54,412 nt of DNA, from the NCBI GenBank assembly GCA_016934335.1, contig JAFGTC010000153.1:1-54412 (forward strand), given 5' to 3'. Shown here one piece after another: positions 34,301-42,263 of the stretch (positions are counted from its first letter, which is position 1; every line of letters starts with the position of its first letter). The stretch comes from Candidatus Omnitrophota bacterium. Lineage in GTDB: Bacteria; Hinthialibacterota; Hinthialibacteria; Hinthialibacterales; Hinthialibacteraceae. The translations under genes and the position numbers were made by a program. A model generated the notes under the pieces. That model saw only the letters and a list, made by a program, of their open reading frames with translations. It did not search any database and was not told the origin of the DNA.

Positions 34301-34788
34301 TTCAACAAATGCTGCAGCAAATGCGCCGAATGGGAGAAAAAGGCGAACAGATGATGGAGCAGCTGAGGCAGATGGCCGAACAGCAGGCCAAGATTCGCAA
34401 GGAAATCGAGCGCATGATGCAGCAGCATCGCCATTCCCGGCAACTCCGGAATCAACTGGACGGCATCTATCAGGAAATGAAGGAAGTCGAAGAACTGCTT
34501 AAACAGGGCGCCAACGACGAGAAAGTCGAAGAAAAACAGAGGCGAATCATGACCCGCATGCTGGAAGCGGGAACCATGCAGGAAGAAGAAGAATACGGCG
34601 AGGAGCGCGAAGAAGAAGTCGCTAAAACCGGACTTGACGCGCCGCCGCCGGAAACAACCGATCCGGTTTCTTTACCGGAGAAAATCGATCGCTTCATCGA
34701 GCGCCCCGACGCCGAATCGATTCCGCTGCCCTATCGCCAGGCGCTGAAAAAATATTATATCCGCTTATCCGAGCAGGCGGTTCAATAG
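31345..34788 (+). CDS. DUF4175-like membrane protein with a long Gln/Met-rich coiled coil
   Basis: 1147 residues from GTG 31345 (GAGG 7 bases upstream, one base after the previous stop); ATG 31378 is an alternative. Three N-terminal membrane helices are seen (LIHWIGMSAVLGVIVVQLML, LLFAALAGLWIAYVIYSLL, IFVILVLLAVLIPSGLFYYL). About 350 residues of Ig-like beta domains follow (APRNVSAARGEPITLTAVWS, RMTFEPPAYTAMP, VQVQLHAHDDYRLERLFKHV). The last ~600 residues are a near-continuous coiled coil, first Glu/Lys-rich, then extremely Gln/Met-rich (MQDMQNMQQQMSASQSQSLQ). This architecture matches DUF4175 proteins, often encoded near MoxR/BatA-type genes, but those genes are not present here. It probably has an envelope-structure or stress role; function unproven. 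Confidence 0.75.
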   Translation: MQNSHWHSLRWMHRLYRRYTMRRLIHWIGMSAVLGVIVVQLMLFSAYLFNLQFRSVNLLFAALAGLWIAYVIYSLLDWKSEGFGIRTFFQRMEQRHPEIANRASLLVYAEKNSDEIQRLGYSNELIQADDLWLEQHIESQSKHKKNAAPIFVILVLLAVLIPSGLFYYLQNDFVTQEIHRISQALYFLRSPQNHDSIQAPRNVSAARGEPITLTAVWSNPDPAEEPSVFFRSRTSWNRQPVQRKGRQLLFHVPAVSREMEFYFTAGNVVSNKGRLTPIDPPSLTQGRMTFEPPAYTAMPEQSIERLRPMAVPEGSRISVAAKASVPLASASVFYGSFSREALVDGDKINASLTIEESSDLFFQMEDEHGLSGSSRKYRFTSIPDATPTLEISQPKPVSNMPYDMQVQVQLHAHDDYRLERLFKHVEINGEKTDKYTFMVWSNSDVNSASDLTTSVTTELFITYDWNLTEYKLFPGDEVSFSLEVFDNDALHGPKSFQSQKYVVKYPSLVDLLAQMDEFEEKQIDDLDDLVEQQKQITEDAKNTIEKLSEKVKEREKSVGGEENDAWMEKKELESIQERQEQLIEEAKKIEEQLEQYEEQAQEASQEEDMGFTPDMLEKIEKIRELMQQIMDEDSRSLMDKIEQTIDQMSQEITEEQLKDLQFSFDDFDQQLERTLSMLENAFQARQLESLKQMAEEIAERQDHLQRETDNLAKEKEKLESGQDAEDQAELESKKEELEADQRLLEKRQEQLEQDAQTLMDAMQDMQKSLEQTNPAIAQKLQEMQQNAQQQGLQKEMAQAAENMKSGNLKQAMQNQQNTIDMLKAMAQQMQDQLFDMQGMDMQMDAQALARMIQQGLFLSSQMENLTESALGRSEALDALRRAQAFQRELIRIDAQWKEISKTNPFMNREVETFLRASQERLSRAVAAGQGEKWIGLHETRGSMTALNSAVYQMMQDMQNMQQQMSASQSQSLQQQMQQMISQQQSLQQMLQQMRRMGEKGEQMMEQLRQMAEQQAKIRKEIERMMQQHRHSRQLRNQLDGIYQEMKEVEELLKQGANDEKVEEKQRRIMTRMLEAGTMQEEEEYGEEREEEVAKTGLDAPPPETTDPVSLPEKIDRFIERPDAESIPLPYRQALKKYYIRLSEQAVQ

Positions 34789-34800
34789 AATAGGATGCCA

Positions 34801-36327
34801 TCAACTGTAGTTTTTGAATTGCGGCCAAATTCTTTGGATCGAAGCCTTGAGGCCTTTACATAAATAAATGGGCTTATGTCGTTCGTAAGGCATGGCATAT
34901 TTGTGATCGAAGACCGCCGCTTCTTCGACGATGTCATACAGATTTTCGAGGACGTTTTTCGGAATGCCGATGGCGATGGCGATTTCACCCGATTTCTCTC
35001 CCGGCCCCCACAAATGATAACTGTTATGCGCGCTGATCGCATTCGGCAGCCCTTGTTTTGCACCAAAATAATCGATGGCGCCCGCCTGACCGTAATTTCC
35101 CGCAACAATCACGCATTGTTCTTTTTTGGCGTCCGATAAAGTATGATAGACTTTTCCTACAGCCTCGGCCGTCTCTTTCCATCCGTATCGATCGGCGAAG
35201 AATTGCGGCAGCGGCCCTTGTTCCTTATTCTCTCCGGCGGACGGCTTGATCCCAAGAAACGAGGAATATTGCATAAAAGTTTTTTCAGGAAGAATGGGTA
35301 GGGCCATGGGCATAATCAGGATTCCAAATATGGTTAAATATACTGTAATTATTGGCTTTAGGTAAAAGATTCTCATTTTGTTTATAATCGATTCGAGGCA
35401 TGCGGCGCCCATGGCGAACAAAATGGTGTAAATCGGCGCCAAGTAATAAGGCTTTCCACTCTTCACTACGAGAATCAAGACAATAGCGATATAAGCCCAA
35501 CCAAAAAGCCGATAGCGATTCCCCTCCTTCGAGAAAAAACACCAGCATAATCCCAAAGCCCATAGAGGAAAGAAGAGAGGATTTAGAATGAGTACCTGCT
35601 CGGTAAGAAATCCTGAGGCGGATAAGTGCACATTTTTATATTTCGTCGCATTGTAAATAAATTCCAGGGTCGGCCAACCGTAAGCAATTTGCCAAAGAAT
35701 ATGCGGGAGAAAAATCAAGCCCGCCGTCAGGCCGGATATCCAGATCCATTTCGCCGCCAGCCATCGGCGGTTTTGAGTGAGGACGATTCCTGTAAAGATC
35801 CCGAAGCCGAAGAATAAAACCGATATTTTATTCTGCAGCCCGAGGCCCATGACAACGCCGAAAAGCAGCCAGTATTTTGTTTTTTCTTCCTGAATGATCA
35901 AGATGAGAAGATAAGCGCCCAGCAGCCAAAACAGGATATCGAAAACGTTCATGGAAAGATAACTGCTCATGGCGAGATACACAGGCGCCAGTAAAACCGT
36001 CAAGGCCGCTGTAAACTGGGCGTATCGTCCCCCGCCCAATGCGCGAGTCAGGCGAGCCGTGAGGAAGATGCTCAATGCGCCCGCCAACATGGCGGGGATC
36101 CGCAACGCGAAAATCGAATCGCCCAACGCGAAGCGCGTACATGCGGCGATCAGAGCGACCAGAGGCGGGTGGTCCACATATCCAAAATCGAGATGCTGTC
36201 CGCAGGCTATGTAATACAACTCGTCCCGGAAAACGCCGTCAAAGAAATTCACCCAGCTGTGAAGCAGAATTTTGATGACGACCAGCGCCAATATCGGATA
36301 ATCATCCGGATGCAGAATTTTTCGCAT
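34801..36327 (-). CDS. Integral-membrane GT39/ArnT-like glycosyltransferase (PMT_2)
   Basis: 508 residues with about ten hydrophobic helices. The first outer loop has FFDGVFRDELYYIACGQHL followed by DFGYVDHPPLVAL; the Asp-Glu pair and the DHPP segment are the lipid-phosphate-sugar-binding hallmark of PMT/ArnT-type enzymes (GT-C fold). Other family landmarks are RIPAMLAGALSIFLTARLTR and LAMSSYLSMNVFDILFWLLG. The C-terminal ~150 residues are soluble (YHTLSDAKKEQCVIVAGNYGQ). It should transfer a sugar from polyprenyl phosphate to a lipid, protein or glycan at the outer face of the inner membrane. The gene overlaps nothing but ends only 12 bases from the convergent coiled-coil gene, and starts 26 bases after the upstream GH gene on the same strand. 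Confidence 0.88.
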   Translation of the reverse strand: MRKILHPDDYPILALVVIKILLHSWVNFFDGVFRDELYYIACGQHLDFGYVDHPPLVALIAACTRFALGDSIFALRIPAMLAGALSIFLTARLTRALGGGRYAQFTAALTVLLAPVYLAMSSYLSMNVFDILFWLLGAYLLILIIQEEKTKYWLLFGVVMGLGLQNKISVLFFGFGIFTGIVLTQNRRWLAAKWIWISGLTAGLIFLPHILWQIAYGWPTLEFIYNATKYKNVHLSASGFLTEQVLILNPLFFPLWALGLCWCFFSKEGNRYRLFGWAYIAIVLILVVKSGKPYYLAPIYTILFAMGAACLESIINKMRIFYLKPIITVYLTIFGILIMPMALPILPEKTFMQYSSFLGIKPSAGENKEQGPLPQFFADRYGWKETAEAVGKVYHTLSDAKKEQCVIVAGNYGQAGAIDYFGAKQGLPNAISAHNSYHLWGPGEKSGEIAIAIGIPKNVLENLYDIVEEAAVFDHKYAMPYERHKPIYLCKGLKASIQRIWPQFKNYS

Positions 36328-36353
36328 AAGTGCAATTCTCCAATAAAGTTATT

Positions 36354-39026
36354 TCATTGCTGCGTGCTATTGGGCACGATGGCGTTTTTGGAGAAAGTGA
36401 TTTCATACCAAATCGAAGGGGGATTATCCATGAAATCAATCACCAGCCCGTCATTGTCGCGGCGGGCGGCGGAACTCCAATCTTTGTCCGGCTCGGCCCT
36501 GTTGTTGAGAGAAAAAATCTTCACGCCCATATGGGAGATAAGAGGATTTTGTGGGTTCTCCTGCGGAATCGTCAATCGCAGAGGAATCGGCTCGACCAAA
36601 GGCGGCCCGTCCCCCCAGCGATTTCCCACCGAATTTTTCTCTTCGTTTTTCCATTCCATGCCCTGATTTTCGTGATAGCCGGTTGCGGTCAGCAGCCATC
36701 GGTGGCCGTCTTCTCTTGTTCCTAAGTACGTGAACAGCACATTGGCCCAATTCTGCATGGTTTCTCCTATTTCGAGCTGAATTCCATCGCCTAGATCGAG
36801 GGCCGTTTCGTTGACGAATCCAACAAATCCTTTGGTGCGAGGAGAGCGAATCAACACATGGGCGTCCGAAGCGGGAAACTGGCGCCAGAGCAGCTCGCCC
36901 GTATCCGATTCCATCGAACGGCGGCTTAATGAAATGGCCGGATTGTCGGCGGCTGCTTCGTCTCCAATGCGCAAAGTGGTTTTATGCTGATAGGGCGCCG
37001 TTCCTTCTACGCCTAAATATTGCATCGGCGTAAACCAAAGCGAACCGTTGCGGGTGAACAGCGTATCGATGTACTCTTCCTCCGTCATGGAAGCGCGCAC
37101 CGTTTGTCGGGCCGGCGCGATATCCCCGCGCACGAACAGGTTATAAGCGACCGGCATGGCCGTCATTTTGGGCGTGTGGCCGCAAATATCAAAGAAATTG
37201 TTGATCGAACGGCTTGCGTAATTGTTGGAATGACTATAAGAGTAAAAGAAAATCCCATCCCAGTCTTGAAAAGCGGCGTATGCGGCCAACAGAGGAATCG
37301 CTTCCGACGAGTAGGTGATCGGCGCGGGATGATTGTATTCGGTGCAGGTGTAGGGGCGTCCTTCGATTCGATTCATCATGAGACGCTCTAAGGTATTGTT
37401 TTCCGCCGGGATGATGGATTCGTTGTTGACGTACCAATCCACTGAATCCCACGATTTGTTCGGAAAGGCGGGGTGGTTCCAGTATCCGTGAATATCGATG
37501 AAGTCGTTTTCCATCTGCGAAAGAACCGTCCCGAAACTGAGTTGAGTGCCTCCCACCATGGCCTTGAGGCCCAAATCTTTTTTAAGGAACTGATTCATTT
37601 CGCGATAATATTGCGCCTCGCGCTTTACCAAAAATTCGATCCAATCGCGCCGAATGGGAGCGGCTTTCTGGCTAAATTGATTTCGGGGAATCCATTCGAT
37701 GTTCTGATCTTCCAAGGATTGCCCGCCGGGCAAGCCTTCGGGCTGGCTGTCAATCATGCTCGGATTGGCGATCCAGAGAGTTCCCAGCGCATCCGCCAGA
37801 CCGGTAATGCCGAACCTGGCTTGATCATCGTCCTGAGAAGGAGAAAAGGCGAATTCACATGTTTTCCATTCGCGGCTGAGATCCACGCTGACATAATCGT
37901 CGAGATTTTCCCAAGGATCGTGATCCATCTTGATCCCCAGACTGGCTCGGCGATCCGGCTCGGCGCGCAGCGCCAGCCGAACTTTATAAAATCCGTCTTG
38001 CCGGATTTTCAATCCGCGATAAAACAATTGGACATGCCAACTTGCTTCACCCGTGGATGTTACATCGACTTTCAGAGCGTCTTCTCCATTCGGGCCTTCC
38101 GGAACAATCCGCATAGCGCCTTTGCCCTGTTCGACTTGTTGAATCGTCCAATCTGAGAGGCCGCCGGTCAATAATTCTTGACCGGTTCCATGCGTTTCCG
38201 GCGTCCAGGCCTGGCGCAGAGTTCCGGTCGATTCGTATTTCTCCTTCAGATATTGGTTCCAATCTTCCTGCAGCGGATCTATGTAGGATTGGGGAATGTC
38301 GTCCAGATCGTATCCCGCCCACTTGTTCACCAAACCGCTTTCGTTGTTGATCTCCACGATGGCGAGAGCCGGTTCATCCACATAGCGGGTGTTCGTATAG
38401 GGATTCTTGTGCGTCAGTAAATCACGGGCGTAGTTTTTTTGCAGTTCGATCATGCGCGGGTGATAATGATCCGGTCCTTTATCGTAAGTCGGCAGTTGAT
38501 TGACGTCCGTAAAGCCGTCTCCCGCGATGACTTCGCGACCGATTTTCAGGTTGATATCGGCGTAAATGCCCTTTTGTTTCAACGCATGAAAGAAATAATC
38601 CATGCGGTCGAGGTTCTCCGGATCGAGCGTCTGCTTGTCCGCCGTTCCTTCCTTCCAGATTCCATTCGGCGCCCGCAAGGTGTCGGTATGATGGAACCGG
38701 ACGCAGTTGACGCCATACTTGGCCATGCGCCCCGCCAATTGATCCGCCTGCTCATGCGTGGGATAATTGCCGGAGAAAGACAGGTTGACTCCAAGGAAGC
38801 GAATTCGCTCGCCGGCGCCATCCACAAAATGACCGTTTTCAATATGAAGGAAGCCGCTTTCCCCGGCGGGAAGCGCGCGATGATCTAATCGCAATACGCT
38901 GGGCGCGGCGGTATTGTCATCGTTCCAAGGGAGAGAGAAGGGAATCAAATCCGATCCGAAAGCGGGAGCGCAAATGAAAAAAAAGGCTAAAACGGTCAAT
39001 AAAGAAGAAATTGGCGGCGGAATCAT
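36354..39026 (-). CDS. Large secreted GH (TIM barrel) with an inserted CBM4/9-like module
   Basis: 890 residues from ATG 39026 (GAGGAG about 12 bases upstream); the frame extends to 39104 without a better start. A signal peptide ends near APAFGS. A barrel start (NGHFVDGAGERIRFLGVNLS, GVNCVRFHHTDT) is followed by the acid/base candidate in ALAIVEINNESGL. Near residues 300-435 an inserted jelly roll interrupts the barrel (DWTIQQVEQGKGAMRIV, YRGLKIRQDGFYKVRLALRA, WKTCEFAFSPSQDDDQARFG), resembling CBM4/9 modules. The barrel then resumes, with the nucleophile candidate in YTCTEYNHPAP. A C-terminal beta domain matches that of the 26516 protein (SDTGELLWRQFPASDAHVLI). It is likely a retaining clan-A hydrolase; substrate unknown. 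GT39 follows 26 bases later, possibly in the same transcript. Confidence 0.82.
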   Translation of the reverse strand: MIPPPISSLLTVLAFFFICAPAFGSDLIPFSLPWNDDNTAAPSVLRLDHRALPAGESGFLHIENGHFVDGAGERIRFLGVNLSFSGNYPTHEQADQLAGRMAKYGVNCVRFHHTDTLRAPNGIWKEGTADKQTLDPENLDRMDYFFHALKQKGIYADINLKIGREVIAGDGFTDVNQLPTYDKGPDHYHPRMIELQKNYARDLLTHKNPYTNTRYVDEPALAIVEINNESGLVNKWAGYDLDDIPQSYIDPLQEDWNQYLKEKYESTGTLRQAWTPETHGTGQELLTGGLSDWTIQQVEQGKGAMRIVPEGPNGEDALKVDVTSTGEASWHVQLFYRGLKIRQDGFYKVRLALRAEPDRRASLGIKMDHDPWENLDDYVSVDLSREWKTCEFAFSPSQDDDQARFGITGLADALGTLWIANPSMIDSQPEGLPGGQSLEDQNIEWIPRNQFSQKAAPIRRDWIEFLVKREAQYYREMNQFLKKDLGLKAMVGGTQLSFGTVLSQMENDFIDIHGYWNHPAFPNKSWDSVDWYVNNESIIPAENNTLERLMMNRIEGRPYTCTEYNHPAPITYSSEAIPLLAAYAAFQDWDGIFFYSYSHSNNYASRSINNFFDICGHTPKMTAMPVAYNLFVRGDIAPARQTVRASMTEEEYIDTLFTRNGSLWFTPMQYLGVEGTAPYQHKTTLRIGDEAAADNPAISLSRRSMESDTGELLWRQFPASDAHVLIRSPRTKGFVGFVNETALDLGDGIQLEIGETMQNWANVLFTYLGTREDGHRWLLTATGYHENQGMEWKNEEKNSVGNRWGDGPPLVEPIPLRLTIPQENPQNPLISHMGVKIFSLNNRAEPDKDWSSAARRDNDGLVIDFMDNPPSIWYEITFSKNAIVPNSTQQ

Positions 39027-39049
39027 TTTCTGAAAAGTCTCCTCAAGAG

Positions 39050-39088
39050 TTATACTACAGTACGATTGCAGAATATTCATAGTATAAT
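39050..39088. promoter_or_regulatory. Inverted repeat with -10-like boxes in the GH / hsp20 divergent region
   Basis: ttatacta (39050-39057) and tagtataa (39080-39087) are perfect 8-bp inverted arms 22 bases apart. The right arm contains TATAAT (39083-39088), a consensus -10 for the hsp20-lon direction, and the left arm read on the minus strand gives TATAAC toward the GH. No convincing -35 box or CIRCE element is seen. The arms could be back-to-back promoters or an operator. Confidence 0.4.
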
Positions 39089-39177
39089 TTGTTCCAGAAT
39101 ACAAGGATTACCAGTCCGATGAACAGAAAACGCGGGATCTCTCGCGCATTGGTTCATCGGGCAATGAGGGAAATACG

Positions 39178-39603
39178 ATGGTGCGGATGACTCGCAAATC
39201 AAAACAGGCTTTCTATGTAACAGAGGATTCCTTCGGCTGCGCGAAGCAGGTGTTTGAATTTCAGTACCATGATTCGCCCAGCGTCCAATCGGCCTGGAAT
39301 CCGAACATGGATATTTTCGAGACGGAGGAAGATTATATCATCGTGCTCGAAGCGGCCGGCCTGGATGAAGAATCTCTCCAACTGCACGCCGTTGACAACC
39401 GATTGGTCGTCAGCGGCGAACGGCAGAATATCTGCGACGATTCGGTCATACGTTTTCACCAATTGGAAATCCAATTTATGCCGTTCCAAAAGACCATTAT
39501 CCTCCCGGACGTCATCGGTGTGAACCAGGTTCAAGCCAGTTACCGGAACGGGATGCTGGTCGTTCGCGTTTCAAAAGATTTGAAAAAGGGTAAAACGAAA
39601 TAA
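39178..39603 (+). CDS. Hsp20-family small heat shock protein
   Basis: 141 residues; GAGGGA lies 6 bases before the ATG. An alpha-crystallin domain spans residues ~38-135: WNPNMDIFETEEDYIIVLEA, the GLDEESLQLHAVDNRLVVSGER core, and the final ASYRNGMLVVRVSKD strand, which holds the family's A-x-x-x-x-G-x-L motif. The N-terminal arm is short and the C-terminal IxI-type tail is replaced by KKGKTK. It is an ATP-independent holdase for unfolding cytoplasmic proteins. The TAA stop shares bases with the ATG of lon (TAATG), so translation of the two is coupled. This links holding of damaged proteins with their degradation. Confidence 0.95.
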   Translation: MVRMTRKSKQAFYVTEDSFGCAKQVFEFQYHDSPSVQSAWNPNMDIFETEEDYIIVLEAAGLDEESLQLHAVDNRLVVSGERQNICDDSVIRFHQLEIQFMPFQKTIILPDVIGVNQVQASYRNGMLVVRVSKDLKKGKTK

Positions 39604-42065
39604 TGACGGAAAACTTCGAAGAACGTTCTGATGAAATGAAAATTCCCAAGTGGCTGCCGATCGTTCCGCTCAATAATGCGGTTTTGTTTCCCGGAGCGAC
39701 GGCGCCGATCGCCATTACCAACGCAGACGCCATTCGATCCGTAGAAACGGCGGCCAAGGGCAGTCGTTTGTTCGCCGCCATCAGCATCCGCCGCGATCCG
39801 AATCAAAGTGAACGTAAAAAATATAAGCATCTTTACAAAATCGGCACGGTGGCTCTCATCCTTCGCATGATGCATGGAGCGGAGGACGTCACTCAATTGG
39901 TCGTGCGCGGATTGCATAAAATCCGCATTCTTTCGATCAAATCCGAAAACAAGATTTTTTGGGCCCAAGTCGAAGTTATCGAAGAAAAAGCCGAAGAAAG
40001 TTCGACGATTGAGGCCCTGAGTCGCCAGGTCGCCGAACAGGCGGAACTGCTCATCCAAAAAGCCCCCATGATTCCCGACGATCTGCAGGGCCTGCCCTCC
40101 TCCATGCAGAATCCTCATCGGCTCTGTTATATGGTGCTGAGTTTAACCCGCACCGATATGCACCGCCTTCAGGAAATTTACGAGGTGAGCTCCCTCGAAG
40201 AAAAACTTCGATTAACGTTGAAAGAAATTTCCCACGAGCAGGAAATCATCGACCTGGGCGGCAAAATCCACGATCAAATCCAAAGCAAATTGTCTAAGTC
40301 GGAGAGAGAATATTATTTGCGCGAACAACTGCAGGCGATCCGCAAGGAACTTGGCGAGACGGACGACGACAATGCGGATATCGAAGAATTGCGCCTGGCC
40401 ATCTCTCAAAAACAACTTCCCAAAAAAGTTCAAGAAAAAGCGGATGCCGAACTGAAGCGTCTTTCGAGGATGTCCATCAATTCGCCTGAATATCCCATGG
40501 CGCGCAATTACCTGGATTGGCTCTTGGAATATCCCTGGCTGATTGAAACCGAGGATAAAATCAACATTCAAACCGCCGAGCGGATTCTGAATCGGGATCA
40601 TTACGATCTCAAGCAGGTCAAAGACCGCATCTTGGAATTATTGGCCGTGCGAAAACTCAATCCGGACATCAAAGGATCCATTTTGTGCTTCGTCGGACCG
40701 CCGGGCGTGGGCAAGACGTCGTTGGGGCAGTCGATCGCTCGCGCCATGGGCCGCAAGTTCGTCCGAATGTCGCTCGGGGGAATGCACGACGAAGCAGAAA
40801 TTCGCGGTCATCGCCGAACCTATATCGGCGCTTTGCCGGGAGCGATCGTTCAGCAGATGCGCAGAGCGGGATCGAATAATCCCGTTTTTATGCTCGATGA
40901 GATCGATAAAGTAGGGCAGGATTTCCGCGGCGATCCGTCGTCCGCTCTGCTGGAAGTCCTCGATCCGCAGCAAAATCACTCTTTCCGCGATCATTACATG
41001 GAAATCGACATCGATCTGTCTCGGGTTTTGTTCATTGCGACGGCCAACACTCCTGATCGCATCCAACCGGCTCTCCTGGATCGTATGGAAACGATTCGAT
41101 TGGCCGGCTACACTACGTTTGAAAAGGAACAGATTGCCGAACGCTACCTGATCCCGCGATCCGTAAAGAACAATGGGCTATCCCCCAAAGACATCGATTT
41201 CGGCGTGGGAGCGTTGAACTTTCTTATCCGCGGTTATACGCGGGAAGCAGGCGTTCGCAACTTGGAGCGCGAAATTCAGTCGATTTGCCGCAAAGTCGCC
41301 GTTCGAAAAACCAAAAATCGGTGGAAAAAGTGCAAAATCACGCCGACGCGGATTCGCGAATTTCTCAGCGGTGAAATTTTTCACGATGAAGTCAAACGGC
41401 GCACCGCTTCCGCCGGCGTGGCTACCGGATTGGCTTGGACTTCGGTGGGAGGCGAGATCCTTTTTGTAGAGGCTCTGGCCGTGCCGGGCAGCAAAGGGGG
41501 CGTTCTTTTAACCGGTAAATTGGGCGACGTCATGAAAGAATCCGCCCGCGCCGCTCTTTCTCTAGTCCGCTCGCGGCAAAAAAAATTGGGAATTGCCGAA
41601 GACTTTTTCAATGAAAATGAAATCCATTTGCATGTTCCCGCCGGCGCCGTTCCCAAAGACGGCCCCTCCGCCGGAATCACCATGGCGACCGCCGTTGCGT
41701 CGATAGCCACAGGCTTTCCCATTCGGAACGATATGGCGATGACCGGCGAAATTACGCTCTCCGGATTGGTGCTCCCCATTGGCGGCCTGAAAGAGAAAAT
41801 CCTTGCCGCGCATCGCTCCGGAATTAAAAATGTCATCATCCCTTCTCGCAATCAAAGCGACTTGGACGATATCGACAAGGCCATTCGGAAGGATATGAAT
41901 TTTATTCTTGTCAATACGATCGATGACGTCCTGAAGCATAGTTTGAAAAACTCGACTGACCAAAAACCTGAAGCGAAATCAAGCAAAAACAAAAATAATA
42001 GTACTAAAAATAGCCAGAGAAAAAGCCCGGGGAAAAGCCGGAGAAAAACCGCGGCTCATCCGTAA
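39603..42065 (+). CDS. lon: ATP-dependent protease Lon
   Basis: 820 residues in standard Lon order. The N-terminal substrate-recognition domain (WLPIVPLNNAVLFPGATAPI) spans ~1-210, then helical linker, then AAA+ with Walker A GPPGVGKTS (from residue 365), Walker B NPVFMLDEIDKVG, and the sensor segment FIATANTPDRIQPALLDRME. The C-terminal Ser-Lys protease has S689 in KDGPSAGIT and K732 in GGLKEKIL. It degrades misfolded and regulatory cytoplasmic proteins in an ATP-dependent hexamer. An extra Lys/Ser/Asn-rich tail of ~35 residues (KPEAKSSKNKNNSTKNSQRK) extends beyond the usual end. It is coupled to hsp20 by the TAATG overlap, so heat or envelope stress probably induces both. Confidence 0.97.
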   Translation: MTENFEERSDEMKIPKWLPIVPLNNAVLFPGATAPIAITNADAIRSVETAAKGSRLFAAISIRRDPNQSERKKYKHLYKIGTVALILRMMHGAEDVTQLVVRGLHKIRILSIKSENKIFWAQVEVIEEKAEESSTIEALSRQVAEQAELLIQKAPMIPDDLQGLPSSMQNPHRLCYMVLSLTRTDMHRLQEIYEVSSLEEKLRLTLKEISHEQEIIDLGGKIHDQIQSKLSKSEREYYLREQLQAIRKELGETDDDNADIEELRLAISQKQLPKKVQEKADAELKRLSRMSINSPEYPMARNYLDWLLEYPWLIETEDKINIQTAERILNRDHYDLKQVKDRILELLAVRKLNPDIKGSILCFVGPPGVGKTSLGQSIARAMGRKFVRMSLGGMHDEAEIRGHRRTYIGALPGAIVQQMRRAGSNNPVFMLDEIDKVGQDFRGDPSSALLEVLDPQQNHSFRDHYMEIDIDLSRVLFIATANTPDRIQPALLDRMETIRLAGYTTFEKEQIAERYLIPRSVKNNGLSPKDIDFGVGALNFLIRGYTREAGVRNLEREIQSICRKVAVRKTKNRWKKCKITPTRIREFLSGEIFHDEVKRRTASAGVATGLAWTSVGGEILFVEALAVPGSKGGVLLTGKLGDVMKESARAALSLVRSRQKKLGIAEDFFNENEIHLHVPAGAVPKDGPSAGITMATAVASIATGFPIRNDMAMTGEITLSGLVLPIGGLKEKILAAHRSGIKNVIIPSRNQSDLDDIDKAIRKDMNFILVNTIDDVLKHSLKNSTDQKPEAKSSKNKNNSTKNSQRKSPGKSRRKTAAHP

Positions 42066-42263
42066 AGACTCGATGATTCTTCTATTTGCATCGGTCGTTA
42101 TGGATATGAAAATATAATAGAATGTGGTACATCTGGAATTTTGAAAGGCGAATATTGACTTAATCGATAAAAATTTGCATGTCTGCCAATTCGTTTCGTT
42201 ACTTCGCTTTTTTAAATTCGTATATGAAAACAACAATTAAAAATTTTGACGGAGGTACATTCT

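Noticed and set aside
33454..34455. 333-residue His/Leu-rich minus-strand frame
   Set aside because: It is the complement of the Gln/Met-rich coiled coil (CAG/ATG codons read backward), not a gene.
39027..39177. CIRCE heat-shock operator upstream of hsp20
   Set aside because: The TTAGCACTC/GAGTGCTAA arms are not present; only an AT-rich inverted repeat is seen.
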